Shown here piece by piece: positions 14,424 through 22,547 of a stretch of 64,000 nucleotides of DNA (the stretch's first letter is position 1; the number at the start of each line of letters is the position of its first letter). Source of the stretch: Micromonospora lupini (GTDB taxonomy: Bacteria > Actinomycetota > Actinomycetes > Mycobacteriales > Micromonosporaceae); the NCBI RefSeq assembly GCF_026342015.1, contig NZ_JAPENL010000001.1, positions 2,728,001-2,792,000 of the forward strand, given 5' to 3'. A program made the position numbers and the translations under genes. The notes under the pieces were generated by a model. It had not been told where the DNA came from, searched no databases, and was given only the letters and a program-made list of their open reading frames with translations.

Positions 14424-15286
14424 AGCGGGTGTGGCGGAAGTTGGAGAAGCAACTGAGCGACCCGGGCGACGTGGCTGCGGAACCGGCTCCGCCGGACCTG
14501 CGGCCTGCTCTGCTGCGTGACGTGCCCGTCGAGGTGCAGGACGGCTGGGAGTGGTGGTGCGGCACCTGCCGCCGTCCGTTGCCGACCGCCCGGTGGCACG
14601 GCCTTTTCTCGTACCACCTGCTCGACGACTACAGCCTCTTTCACCGCGTCATCCGCAGGCCCGACAACTGCTCGGCGGCACGACTGCTGCGGGAGGTCCG
14701 CGAGCGGTCCACCAACCGAGCCCGCGAGCAGGAAGACGCAAGGACCCGCCTCGGGATCCCGAACTGGGAGCGCCACTGCCGCAACTGCGGCCGGCACGGG
14801 GAGCCGCAGCACGGGCTACGCATAGCCGACGGGTCCGCCGAGTTCCGCGCGACGGCCGGCGAGGTGGTCGTTGCGGTGGAGCTGTGCCAGGTGTGCCCGC
14901 ACTGCCAAGCCACCTACCCGGGGCCAGTCCTGCTGGCGACGACCGAGCACCGCCCGGCCGAAGGGGAGTGGCACTACCGGTTGCGCACCTACGTCGGTGA
15001 CCGTAAGTACGGCCACCAGACGGTAGTGCTGGAGTCCCGACTGACCGCCGTCCGCAACCCGGCCGAGTACGTGCGCAGGAAATGGGACCGGATGGAGTCC
15101 CAGTTGCTGCGTCGGATCGCCGACGACGAAGCTGGCCGGCGAGAGCCCGACCTGATCGACTCGGCGCGCTACGCCTTCGCCACGGTCGGGCAGGTGTTCG
15201 TCGCGCCGACCGACTCGGACCTCACCGACCCGAGCGCGTGGCGGTACGTGGGCACGACCACGGCCGACGGGATCACGACGCCGTGA
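14342..15286 (+). CDS. hypothetical protein, 3' part of an apparently frameshifted gene
   Basis: A 314-codon frame whose only early start is a TTG with no ribosome binding site; the frame stays open and sensible upstream of it, supporting a join to the 14031 frame. It contains several Cys pairs (CGTC near residue 66; CRNC near residue 147; CQVCPHC near residue 187), suggesting two or three zinc ribbons, and a helical C-terminus. Common in actinophages as an uncharacterised zinc-ribbon protein. The stop overlaps the next GTG. Confidence 0.6.
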   Translation: MDDGDRWVGHTIDRFDSDFTPATIARMKRVWRKLEKQLSDPGDVAAEPAPPDLRPALLRDVPVEVQDGWEWWCGTCRRPLPTARWHGLFSYHLLDDYSLFHRVIRRPDNCSAARLLREVRERSTNRAREQEDARTRLGIPNWERHCRNCGRHGEPQHGLRIADGSAEFRATAGEVVVAVELCQVCPHCQATYPGPVLLATTEHRPAEGEWHYRLRTYVGDRKYGHQTVVLESRLTAVRNPAEYVRRKWDRMESQLLRRIADDEAGRREPDLIDSARYAFATVGQVFVAPTDSDLTDPSAWRYVGTTTADGITTP

Positions 15287-15531
15287 AGATCGAGGCCCGT
15301 AGGGAGCGGAACGACACCCAGTCCGGTGGCGACGTGGTCATCCGGACCGGCCGCCGGTGGCTGCGGCTTGCGGCCTACTACGGCACTCCGCCTGGCTCGC
15401 ACATCGGCTTCTGGCGTACCCGGGGCGGCTTCTCGGGTGGCATACACGGCTGGAACCTGCGAGTCGGCAAGCGGTACATCGGCCCCTGCCTGACGGCGTT
15501 CGTGCACACCCGGCCGCGAAGGGCCAGGTAG
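15283..15531 (+). CDS. hypothetical protein
   Basis: An 82-residue basic protein from GTG 15283 (GTGA overlap) with an aromatic/Gly-rich middle (GFWRTRGGFSGGIHGWNL) and a basic end, possibly nucleic-acid binding. No family is recognised. Confidence 0.5.
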   Translation: MKIEARRERNDTQSGGDVVIRTGRRWLRLAAYYGTPPGSHIGFWRTRGGFSGGIHGWNLRVGKRYIGPCLTAFVHTRPRRAR

Positions 15532-15532
15532 G

Positions 15533-15904
15533 ATGGCTGATCCGGCCCTGGCGACCTGGTTGAGCGCCCAACTCGACATGAACCAGGAGAGCACCCGCAC
15601 TCGGCTCTACTGGGCGCAGCAGACGATCCTGACCCTGCGAGACCCGAAGCTGCTCGGGAAGTACATTCCCGGCTGGCACGACTGGCCGCAGGTCGAGGCT
15701 ATGTGCCAGCAGCGCCTGGCCGAGCTGGACGCGGCGCGGCAGATCATCTCCCTTCATGCACCGCACAGCTCGGGCGCTTGCCCGACCTGTTGGCGTATCA
15801 CTGCCCGGTCGGCCACCCGCGAGGACTACCCCTGCCCGACGCTGTGCCGGCTGGCTTCGCCATACGCGGCCCGGCCCGGCTACCGCGAGGAGTGGCGGCC
15901 ATGA
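15533..15904 (+). CDS. DUF6221 family protein
   Basis: A 123-residue protein. The C-terminal half matches the family: a LDAARQIISLH helix, a C-x2-C pair, and the conserved ending YPCPTLCRLASPYAARPGY followed by EEW. The family is typical of actinobacterial prophages and has no known function. The stop overlaps the next ATG. Confidence 0.75.
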   Translation: MADPALATWLSAQLDMNQESTRTRLYWAQQTILTLRDPKLLGKYIPGWHDWPQVEAMCQQRLAELDAARQIISLHAPHSSGACPTCWRITARSATREDYPCPTLCRLASPYAARPGYREEWRP

Positions 15905-16215
15905 TCGGAATTCTGTGCCTGGGTGGACCGCTGCACGGCCAGCGGATCGCCCCGCGGCAGTGGCCGCCACCACCTGAGGTCATCGCCGCTGCGCCGCGGT
16001 GGATGCAGGTCAACATGATCGACCTCGACCAGCCACCCGCACCGGACGAGCCGCCGGACCAGGTGCCGTACCGGTTGCAGCAGCGGCACGTCGGCTGCCG
16101 TGACCCGGAGTGGTTGTACGTCGCCCCCCGACTACGTCCTCCGCCCTTTCACGCCGCCGATCGTCGGTCCGGCCCTCGCCGCCATCTACGAGGCGCACGG
16201 TCTACGCCGCGATGA
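15901..16215 (+). CDS. hypothetical protein with probable frameshift in a C6 run
   Basis: From ATG 15901 the frame reads a coherent protein (CLGGPLHGQRI, then HVGCRDPEWLYVAP) up to the run GCCCCCCG at 16123-16130. In this frame the rest is Arg/Pro-rich. Skipping one C gives DYVLRPFTPPIVGP and a helix ending in EWDQP, with a stop at 16244-16246 that overlaps the next ATG exactly as its neighbours do. The intact gene is therefore probably 15901-16246, about 115 residues. An extra C by mutation or sequencing error is the simplest explanation. Confidence 0.55.
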   Translation: MIGILCLGGPLHGQRIAPRQWPPPPEVIAAAPRWMQVNMIDLDQPPAPDEPPDQVPYRLQQRHVGCRDPEWLYVAPRLRPPPFHAADRRSGPRRHLRGARSTPR

Positions 16216-16242
16216 GCACTTCATCGTCGAGTGGGACCAGCC

Positions 16243-16563
16243 ATGACCGACTTCCGCACACCCTGGGCGCACCCGCTCGACGCCCTGGGGGGCATCCCGA
16301 TCGTCGTCGACGCGGAGGTGCCGCCCGGTACTGGCGTGTTCGACCTCGACCCGGCCGAGCCCCGACACATCGTCCGCGTCCGCTCTGCCGCCACAACGGC
16401 CGCCGAGGTCCGATTCACGGCCGACCAGCACAACCAGATACGCGACCACTACCAGGCGATGGACGAGCGTGCGGGACGGCTGCTCGCCCAGTGGCGGGCC
16501 TTGGAGCGGTTCGCCGCCGCCGCAGTCCCAGAGCCGCCCCGCCCGCCGTTTCTCGGCATCTGA
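16243..16563 (+). CDS. hypothetical protein
   Basis: A 106-residue protein from ATG 16243, chosen because it overlaps the restored upstream stop (ATGA). The C-terminal half is a long helix (HNQIRDHYQAMDERAGRLLA). No family is recognised. Confidence 0.55.
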   Translation: MTDFRTPWAHPLDALGGIPIVVDAEVPPGTGVFDLDPAEPRHIVRVRSAATTAAEVRFTADQHNQIRDHYQAMDERAGRLLAQWRALERFAAAAVPEPPRPPFLGI

Positions 16564-16582
16564 CCGAAGGAGATCACCAGCC

Positions 16583-16987
16583 ATGGCGGTACGCCTCAAG
16601 ATCGAACTTCCAGACGGTCGCAGCGCCGAGTTCGAGGAAGACCTGCTGGTCTACAGCTTCGGCACGTACCGGTACGACGCCCGCGCGCAACTCGACCGCC
16701 AGTACGAGGCCGCGAAGCGGTGGCTCGACGACCAAGACCTCAACACCCCGAGGACAGTGACCATGAAGACGATCGAGATCAAAGGCGTGTGGCTGATCAA
16801 GGCCACCGAACACAACGGCAACGGCTTGCAGGTGCTGGTCGAGCTGACCGACGGCACGGTCCGTACCGTAATCAGCGAGGTCGCGGACGATGGACCGATC
16901 AGCCACTACGTGCACCCGGCAGGCATCCTCAACGCCCCGGTACACGACCTGACCTACGCCGAGGGCCGGCAGCCGGCCGGCCAGTAG
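16583..16987 (+). CDS. hypothetical protein
   Basis: A 134-residue protein preceded by AAGGAGA. It is mostly beta in character (KIELPDGRSAEFEEDLL, later LQVLVELTDGTVRTVI). It is the last gene before a hairpin terminator, closing the first early transcription unit. Confidence 0.55.
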   Translation: MAVRLKIELPDGRSAEFEEDLLVYSFGTYRYDARAQLDRQYEAAKRWLDDQDLNTPRTVTMKTIEIKGVWLIKATEHNGNGLQVLVELTDGTVRTVISEVADDGPISHYVHPAGILNAPVHDLTYAEGRQPAGQ

Positions 16988-16993
16988 AAGTCA

Positions 16994-17026
16994 GCGGCGG
17001 CCGGACCCGCCAGGTCCGACCGCCGC
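16994..17026 (+). terminator. hairpin terminator
   Basis: The inverted repeat GCGGCGG/CCGCCGC is extended by CGGA/TCCG with one mismatch and a 9-base loop, 6 bases after the previous stop. There is no T-run. Confidence 0.55.
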
Positions 17027-17110
17027 CACGATGATCCCCCCGAACCCTCGACGGTGCGCGTAGATCACCACCCACGGTAGCCGCCCGCTACGCCGGAGGA
17101 GATCGCCCGC

Positions 17111-17932
17111 ATGACTGACACCCACCACCCCGACCGGCAATGCATCTCCGACATCCGCTGCAAGGGCTACGACCACGTCGCCAAGCACCCCGCGTGGACC
17201 GACCCGGGCAGCCCTTTTTGCGAAGCGTGCCTTGCTGCTGCCCGCCGCGACGTCCGCACCCTGCTGTACGACTGGGTGGACCTCGCGCAGATGCAGGCCC
17301 CGTCGCTGTCGCAGGCCATGAACGCGCAGCCCGGCGCCCGCCGCGACCCGCCCATGCCGCTACGCGGTGACCCTGAGGCGTTGCAGCAGGAGATCCACCA
17401 CGTCCTCACCACCTGGGAGACGGAGGTCCGGGCCGCCGCCGGCCTGGCCGACCTGCCGCCTCTGTCCCAGCACGGTGCGGCCGTGCAACGCGCGGTCACG
17501 ATCCTGGAACCCAGGGTGCGGCTCCTGTCCGCCCTGCCCCCGACCGCGGTCTACCCGACCGGCTGCGAGGACCCCGTCACCGACCTGGCCGGCTGGGAGG
17601 CCGTCGAGCATCTGCAACGCCTGCGTGCCCGCGCCCGCTCGATGCTCGGGTGGACGTTCCGGTCCCGGTGGGTGCCCGGGGACTGCTGGGCGTGCGACGG
17701 CCGCGACGCCGACGACAAGGACGGACCCCTGTTCCGGGCGGAACCCCGTTACGAGCAGGACGACTGCGAGGTGTGGTGCGCCCGCTGCCAGCAGCACCGC
17801 CCGGCCGACGAGTACGACGAGTACGTGCAGACCCTCCGTTGGCCGGGCACCATCACAGCGACCAGCCCGGCCGAGCCCGCCGAGCAGCCCGGCGGCCCGC
17901 CGGCCACCGAACCCGCTGCGGCGCCGTCGTGA
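17111..17932 (+). CDS. hypothetical protein with zinc-ribbon-like clusters
   Basis: A 273-residue protein preceded by GGAGGAG. N-terminal Cys pairs (CISDIRCKG and CEAC), a helical middle of about 130 residues, then CWACDGRDADDKDGP and CARCQQHRP give probable zinc-binding ends. It resembles a frequent actinophage protein of unknown role. The acidic/Pro-rich tail looks disordered. The GTG of the next gene overlaps its stop. Confidence 0.6.
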   Translation: MTDTHHPDRQCISDIRCKGYDHVAKHPAWTDPGSPFCEACLAAARRDVRTLLYDWVDLAQMQAPSLSQAMNAQPGARRDPPMPLRGDPEALQQEIHHVLTTWETEVRAAAGLADLPPLSQHGAAVQRAVTILEPRVRLLSALPPTAVYPTGCEDPVTDLAGWEAVEHLQRLRARARSMLGWTFRSRWVPGDCWACDGRDADDKDGPLFRAEPRYEQDDCEVWCARCQQHRPADEYDEYVQTLRWPGTITATSPAEPAEQPGGPPATEPAAAPS

Positions 17933-18330
17933 TCCCCGACTACGACCGGCAAGCCAACCCGCGCTGGCCCAACCACCTCGACAACCCCACCCACCGGGCG
18001 CGGGCGGTCGCCCGCATGTACCGGGCGCATCTACGCGCCGCCCGCCCCGACCTGTGCGACCAGGCCGACGGCACCGCCCGCCGGTTCGGGGAGACGTGGC
18101 CGCTAGAGCGGGAGGAGCTGATCGAGCCGGAGCAGGAGTTGACGACCGCTGAGGCCGCCGCACTGGTCAACGTGCCACCGGCCACGATCCGGAAGTGGGC
18201 GTGCCTCGACCACCCTGAGCGGCCCGGCGAGAAGCTGCTCCCCCGCTTCAAGAAACGGGGCCGGGAGACGGTCTACCTGGCCGGGAAGGTACTCGAAGCG
18301 GTTGCTGTTCTCCGACGCGCGAAGACGTAA
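17929..18330 (+). CDS. helix-turn-helix DNA-binding protein
   Basis: A 133-residue product from GTG 17929. The segment LTTAEAAALVNVPPATIRKW followed by a basic wing and YLAGKVLEAVAVLRR matches MerR/AlpA-like winged helices. It is the last gene before a strong promoter-terminator pair (18343-18429), so it may control that site (inference). Confidence 0.65.
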   Translation: MIPDYDRQANPRWPNHLDNPTHRARAVARMYRAHLRAARPDLCDQADGTARRFGETWPLEREELIEPEQELTTAEAAALVNVPPATIRKWACLDHPERPGEKLLPRFKKRGRETVYLAGKVLEAVAVLRRAKT

Positions 18331-18342
18331 CCGCGGGGTCAC

Positions 18343-18371
18343 TTGCGGTGACGTGTTCCGGGCGGTATACG
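18343..18371 (+). promoter_or_regulatory. sigma-70-type promoter
   Basis: TTGCGG (18343-18348) and TATACG (18366-18371) are separated by exactly 17 bases, a good match to the primary sigma factor consensus. Predicted transcription starts near 18378, in front of a hairpin terminator and then the 18449 gene. Confidence 0.6.
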
Positions 18372-18397
18372 TTTGAGAAGCACCACTGTCTGCAAAG

Positions 18398-18429
18398 CCC
18401 GCCCGACCTGGATGGTCGCGGCGGGTTTT
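18398..18429 (+). terminator. intrinsic terminator between promoter and gene
   Basis: The hairpin CCCGCCCGACC pairs with GGTCG-C-GGCGGG (one bulged C) and is followed by TTTT. It lies only about 20 bases after the predicted start of the 18343 promoter, so it would either end upstream transcription or give a roughly 50-base RNA unless antiterminated. Confidence 0.75.
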
Positions 18430-18448
18430 CGTCGTTCCGGGGGTGCTC

Positions 18449-18805
18449 GTGACCGCCCACCCCGGCCGCTGGAAGGTGTGGTTCCACCGCTCCCGCGCCG
18501 TCGTGTGGATGGCCGTCGGGGCGTTGTCGTTCCCGCTCGGTTGGGCCAACAGCGTCGTCCTCGTCTGGGTGGCCAGCCTGAACGCCAACGTCGTCACCGA
18601 CATCGGCGCCGCCGAGGCGGCCGACGACCGGAACGTCACCGCCCGTCTCGACCGCATCGAACGACTCCTCAACGAGTTGGTTGACGAGCCCGAGGAACCC
18701 CGCACCGTCGCCGACCGGCTCGCGCAGATCCGGGCCCACCAGCGGGAGCACGAACACCTGCTGACCCGGGTGGCCGAAGCGGTCGCGGACCTCGCCCGGC
18801 GGTGA
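18449..18805 (+). CDS. membrane protein with coiled coil
   Basis: A 118-residue product; GTG 18449 was chosen over GTG 18443 for spacing. One or two hydrophobic segments (VVWMAVGALSFPLGWANSVV region, residues about 17-45) are followed by a charged heptad-like stretch (RLDRIERLLNELVDEPEE) and a second helix. This is the typical layout of small phage membrane proteins with a cytoplasmic coiled coil. Function unknown. Confidence 0.6.
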   Translation: MTAHPGRWKVWFHRSRAVVWMAVGALSFPLGWANSVVLVWVASLNANVVTDIGAAEAADDRNVTARLDRIERLLNELVDEPEEPRTVADRLAQIRAHQREHEHLLTRVAEAVADLARR

Positions 18806-18877
18806 ACCGACTCCCGCCGTGATGGCGGATGCCCGCGCCCGGGGAACAGGGCGAATCCCGTGACGGGAGATGGCGTG

Positions 18878-19132
18878 ATGCCAAAGGAAACGATCAACGA
18901 CCAATCCGGCATGTACGACGTGCAGGTGGGCTGGCAGCCCAGCCCCACCGGCTCCGTGCAGTTGGGCGTCGAAAGCCACGACGGTCGCAGCATCGCCGAG
19001 CACCTGACCGGCGAGAACGAAACACCGGCGAACTTCACCGGCTTGTGGGGATCCCTCGACCGCGACGGGGTCAACCGGCTGATCCGCACCCTGCGCCGCG
19101 CACGCGATTCCGCGTACGGCGCCGACGCATAA
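18878..19132 (+). CDS. hypothetical protein
   Basis: An 84-residue protein from ATG 18878 (GGGAGA 6 bases upstream; an earlier GTG at 18860 lacks this). Central block DVQVGWQPSPTGSVQLGVES and a helical LIRTLRRARDSAYGA end. It resembles a small protein widespread in actinomycete prophages; no function assigned. Confidence 0.55.
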   Translation: MPKETINDQSGMYDVQVGWQPSPTGSVQLGVESHDGRSIAEHLTGENETPANFTGLWGSLDRDGVNRLIRTLRRARDSAYGADA

Positions 19133-19170
19133 CCCGACCCCGCACACCGATCCCCGCTGGGAGGCACACC

Positions 19171-19539
19171 ATGACTGACCCGCGGCTGACCCTCTGGGAC
19201 TGGGTTCGCTCCCAGTTCCGGGACGACACCCTGCACGACCGACTCACCCGAATGGAGAACACCATGGCCACCGCCAAGGACCAGCTCACCGACCTGAAGA
19301 CCGCCTTCACGGACTTCGCCGCCGACGTCGACGCCAAGCTCAACCAGCTCATCGAGGCGCAGGGCAACCTGACCCCCGACGCGCAGGCCGTGTTCGACGA
19401 GCTGAAGGCCGCCGTCGCCGACGCCGACACCCGCGTGGGCGACGCCGACGGCTCCGACACCCCGCCCACCCCGGAGGAGCCGACGGAGCCCACCGACCCG
19501 ACGGTGCCGGGCGAGTTCCGCAGCACCCGCCGCCGCTGA
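19171..19539 (+). CDS. coiled-coil hypothetical protein
   Basis: A 122-residue protein preceded by GGGAGG. Residues 1-90 are highly helical with heptad features (RLTRMENTMATAKDQLTDL and onward); the last 30 are acidic and Pro/Thr-rich. A perfect 13-bp hairpin follows. It could be a small oligomeric structural or scaffold protein, but nothing fixes its role. Confidence 0.6.
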   Translation: MTDPRLTLWDWVRSQFRDDTLHDRLTRMENTMATAKDQLTDLKTAFTDFAADVDAKLNQLIEAQGNLTPDAQAVFDELKAAVADADTRVGDADGSDTPPTPEEPTEPTDPTVPGEFRSTRRR

Positions 19540-19556
19540 CCACAGCCGCCAGGACC

Positions 19557-19593
19557 GGCCCGGGACGCCCACTGCGGGGTGGCGTCCCGGGCC
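19557..19593. terminator. bidirectional hairpin terminator
   Basis: A perfect 13-bp inverted repeat (GGCCCGGGACGCC with its complement) with an 11-base loop lies between two convergent genes, so it can stop transcription from both sides. Confidence 0.8.
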
Positions 19594-19601
19594 ACCGGCC
19601 A

Positions 19602-20213
19602 CTACCGGACGGTCTTCAACATCCCCTGCACCCCGGTCAGGTAGAACGTCTCCCGCTCCCCGTCGACCGCCGGCAGCCGCAACGCCAACGTCAACTCCCC
19701 GAGCGACCCCACCGGCACGGTGCTGGACTCCACGAACCGGAGCGTCTTCCCGACCGGGATGCGGGTACCGCCGTCCTCCGACAGGCTCTTCCGCCGCGCC
19801 TCGGCCGGGTCGTGGTACGAGTAGCCGGCCTCCGCTTCGGCCTCCACCCGGACACCGCCGTGCAGCAGCGTCGTCCGCCGTATCCCTGACTCCATCGGCA
19901 GCACGTCACCGGTGCCGTTGCGGACCTCGACGGTGACCCTGACGATCGCCATCGACTTCGGCACGTCTGCACCCCACGAGTTCGGCACCCGTTCCACTGC
20001 GACGAGTTTCGCGGTGAGCCCGTCGGGCCACGCGGCGCCGGCCGCCGCCGGCCCCTCCGTGATGGGCAGCAGGTCACTCGGCTCGCCGGCATCACCCGAC
20101 GCGGCTGACGTCACCACCGGAGACGGTCCGGCCTGCGGCTCGTCGTCCCCGGTGCAGCCGGACAGCAGCCCGGTGATGGCGGCAACAACTACGACATATC
20201 GGTAAACACGCAT
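19602..20213 (-). CDS. secreted lipoprotein
   Basis: A 203-residue leftward product. The N-terminus from Met (20213) has a basic start, a hydrophobic core and LLSGC at residues 16-20, a standard lipobox, so the mature protein would be lipid-anchored outside the cell at Cys20. A disordered linker leads to a beta-rich domain (TAKLVAVERVPNSWG, later VRVTVEVRNGTG), like DUF4352-type immunoglobulin folds. It is one of the few leftward genes inside the phage, the usual layout of a gene expressed in the lysogen. Superinfection exclusion is a reasonable guess. Confidence 0.75.
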   Translation of the reverse strand: MRVYRYVVVVAAITGLLSGCTGDDEPQAGPSPVVTSAASGDAGEPSDLLPITEGPAAAGAAWPDGLTAKLVAVERVPNSWGADVPKSMAIVRVTVEVRNGTGDVLPMESGIRRTTLLHGGVRVEAEAEAGYSYHDPAEARRKSLSEDGGTRIPVGKTLRFVESSTVPVGSLGELTLALRLPAVDGERETFYLTGVQGMLKTVR

Positions 20214-20307
20214 CGGACCATGCTCGCCCACGGGCTGTGAGCGGGCTGTCACCGACACGACTCAATGCCCGTGCCGGCTTGGCCGGGCAGCCTGGAGAAC
20301 CCGCACC

Positions 20308-22503
20308 GTGGAATACGTCGAAACCCGCGACGTGCCCATCCGCGAGCTGACCCGGTTCCCGGGCAACGCCCGCCGAGGCAACGTCGACCGCATCCGCGAG
20401 TCCATCCGCCGCACCGGCCAATACCGTTCCATCGTCGTCCGCGACACCGGCGAGCAACTCGTCATCCTCGCCGGAAACCACACCCACGACGCGATCAAGG
20501 CCGAGGGCCACACGACCGCCCGCTCCGAGATCATCACCTGCGACGACGTCGAGGCCCGCCGCATCAACCTGGCCGACAACAAGCTCGCCGAACTCGGCGA
20601 CTACGACCTCGACGCCCTCGCCGAGCTGCTCTCGTACCTGGAGGGCGACTACGCGGGCACCGGATACACCGACGAGGACATCCAGGCCCTCATAACCCCA
20701 GCCGACGGTTCCGGCGGAGACAGCGACGGCAGCGACACCACCGGAGCGCGTAAGTCCCTCGCCGAACGGTTCGGGGTGCCCCCGTTCACGGTCCTCGACG
20801 CCCGCCAGGGCTACTGGCAGGAGCGGAAGAAGTCCTGGCTCGCCCTCGGCATCGACAGCGGCGCTGGTCGAGGCGGCGAACTCACGGGCGGGTTCGCCAA
20901 CGCCGCCGCCCAGCAGGCGAAGTATCACGGCGGCGACGCCACCGAAGTCCCGTCCTGGGCGGGCACAAGCATCTTCGACCCCGTCCTGTGTGAGCTACTC
21001 GTCCGCTGGTACTCCGCGCCCGGACACCGCGTCATCGACCCCTTCGCCGGTGGTTCGGTGCGGGGCCTGGTTTCCGCTCGCCTCGGCCGCCACTACACCG
21101 GCATCGACCTGCGGCCCGAACAGGTCGAAGCCAACGATGCCTCCGCAACCGACTGGGTCAACCGCGGCCTCCTCGGCATCACCACCCCGGACACCCCCAG
21201 CGCCTACGGTCCCGACGACCTCACCCCGATCGAGGTGCACGCGGGGTATCGCGTGAAGCGGGATGACCTGTTCACCATCCCCGGCGGCGCGGGCGGCAAG
21301 GTACGAACGTGCCTCACCCTCGCCCGTCGCGCGACCGCCGGCCTCGTCACCGCCGGCAGCCGACAGAGCCCACAGGTCAACATCGTGGCCGGTGTCGCCG
21401 CGTCGCTCGGTCTTCCATGCCGTGTCCACGTCCCGGCCGCGAAGGGCCCACTCACCCCCGAACTGGCCGCCGCTCGAACGGCTGGCGCGGAGATCGTCGA
21501 GCACCGGCCCGGCTACAACAACGTGATCATCGCCCGCGCCCGCGAGGACGCCGCACAACACGGCTGGACCGAAATCCCGTTCGGCATGGAATGCGCCGAG
21601 GCGGTACGGGCCACCGCCGCGCAGGTCACGAACCTGCCGGCCGACGCGAAACGGCTCGTGGTCCCCGTCGGCTCAGGGATGAGCCTGTCGGGCATCCTCG
21701 CCGGCCTCACCGCCGCCGGCAACACCGTGCCCGTCCTCGGCGTCGTCGTCGGCGCCGACCCGACCGGCCGCCTCGACACGTACGCCCCGGGCTGGCGCGA
21801 CCGCGTAACCCTTGTCCAAAGCCCGCTGGACTACCACACGCCCGCCGCCGAAACGGAACTCGGCGACCTGCCACTCGACCCCGTCTACGAGGCGAAGTGC
21901 CTTCCGTTCCTTGAGGACGGGGACGTGCTGTGGGTGGTCGGCCGCCGGGAAACGGCCCTGGACACCCCACCGGCCGAACGCCCCCGATGGGTAGTCGGCG
22001 ACTCCCGCAACCTTCGCGACCTGGTCGAGGGCGACGACCTGTACGACTTCATGCTCACGTGCCCGCCGTACCACGACCTGGAGGTCTACAGCGACGACCC
22101 GGCGGACCTGTCCCGCGCCGGTGACTACCCCACCTTCCTCACCGCCTACCGGGAATGCCTGTCGGCCGCCACGGACCGGATGAGGCCTGACGCGTTCGCA
22201 GCGATCGTCACCGGCCCGGTCCGGGACGCGAAGGGCTACATCCTCGACCTCCCGACCGACACCACGCGGATCATGGAGGATCTGGGTTGGCGGCTCTACC
22301 AGGACGCGGTCCTCGTCACCGCCGTGTCCACGGCGGCGATCCGCGCGGCTCGCGGGTTCGTGTTGCGGAAACTCACCCGCACCCATCAAGCGGTGGCCGT
22401 CTATCACCGGGGCAACCTGAACGACGTGCGGACCTGGCCATCCGTCGAGGCTGGCGACCTTGAGGGTGAAGCTTCCGAAGAGGGCTTGCAGCAGTCGGAG
22501 TGA
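20308..22503 (+). CDS. ParB-domain DNA methyltransferase with inserted PLP-dependent enzyme domain
   Basis: A 731-residue multidomain protein from GTG 20308 (GGAG upstream). Residues 1-100 are a ParB/Srx-like domain (GNHTHDAI at 56-63, later LADNKLAELGDYDLDAL). Residues about 150-270 and 565-715 are two halves of a DNA methyltransferase: DPFAGG at 244-249 (SAM site) and TCPPYHDLEVYSDDP with the catalytic CPPY at 585-588. Between them, residues about 310-560 form a TrpB-fold PLP domain like ACC deaminase/D-cysteine desulfhydrase: KRDDL at 317, GGK with candidate PLP lysine K331, SRQSPQ, and the phosphate loop GSGMSLSG at 455-462. All expected key residues are present. Likely acts on DNA bases; the chemistry is unknown. 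Confidence 0.85.
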   Translation: MEYVETRDVPIRELTRFPGNARRGNVDRIRESIRRTGQYRSIVVRDTGEQLVILAGNHTHDAIKAEGHTTARSEIITCDDVEARRINLADNKLAELGDYDLDALAELLSYLEGDYAGTGYTDEDIQALITPADGSGGDSDGSDTTGARKSLAERFGVPPFTVLDARQGYWQERKKSWLALGIDSGAGRGGELTGGFANAAAQQAKYHGGDATEVPSWAGTSIFDPVLCELLVRWYSAPGHRVIDPFAGGSVRGLVSARLGRHYTGIDLRPEQVEANDASATDWVNRGLLGITTPDTPSAYGPDDLTPIEVHAGYRVKRDDLFTIPGGAGGKVRTCLTLARRATAGLVTAGSRQSPQVNIVAGVAASLGLPCRVHVPAAKGPLTPELAAARTAGAEIVEHRPGYNNVIIARAREDAAQHGWTEIPFGMECAEAVRATAAQVTNLPADAKRLVVPVGSGMSLSGILAGLTAAGNTVPVLGVVVGADPTGRLDTYAPGWRDRVTLVQSPLDYHTPAAETELGDLPLDPVYEAKCLPFLEDGDVLWVVGRRETALDTPPAERPRWVVGDSRNLRDLVEGDDLYDFMLTCPPYHDLEVYSDDPADLSRAGDYPTFLTAYRECLSAATDRMRPDAFAAIVTGPVRDAKGYILDLPTDTTRIMEDLGWRLYQDAVLVTAVSTAAIRAARGFVLRKLTRTHQAVAVYHRGNLNDVRTWPSVEAGDLEGEASEEGLQQSE

Positions 22504-22547
22504 TCTCCACAAGCTGGGACTCGACAGCCCGCACACCGGAGGTAGAC

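Noticed and set aside
18385..18430. tRNA-like fold
   Set aside because: The hairpin lacks acceptor, anticodon and T-loop signatures and runs into TTTT; it is an intrinsic terminator.
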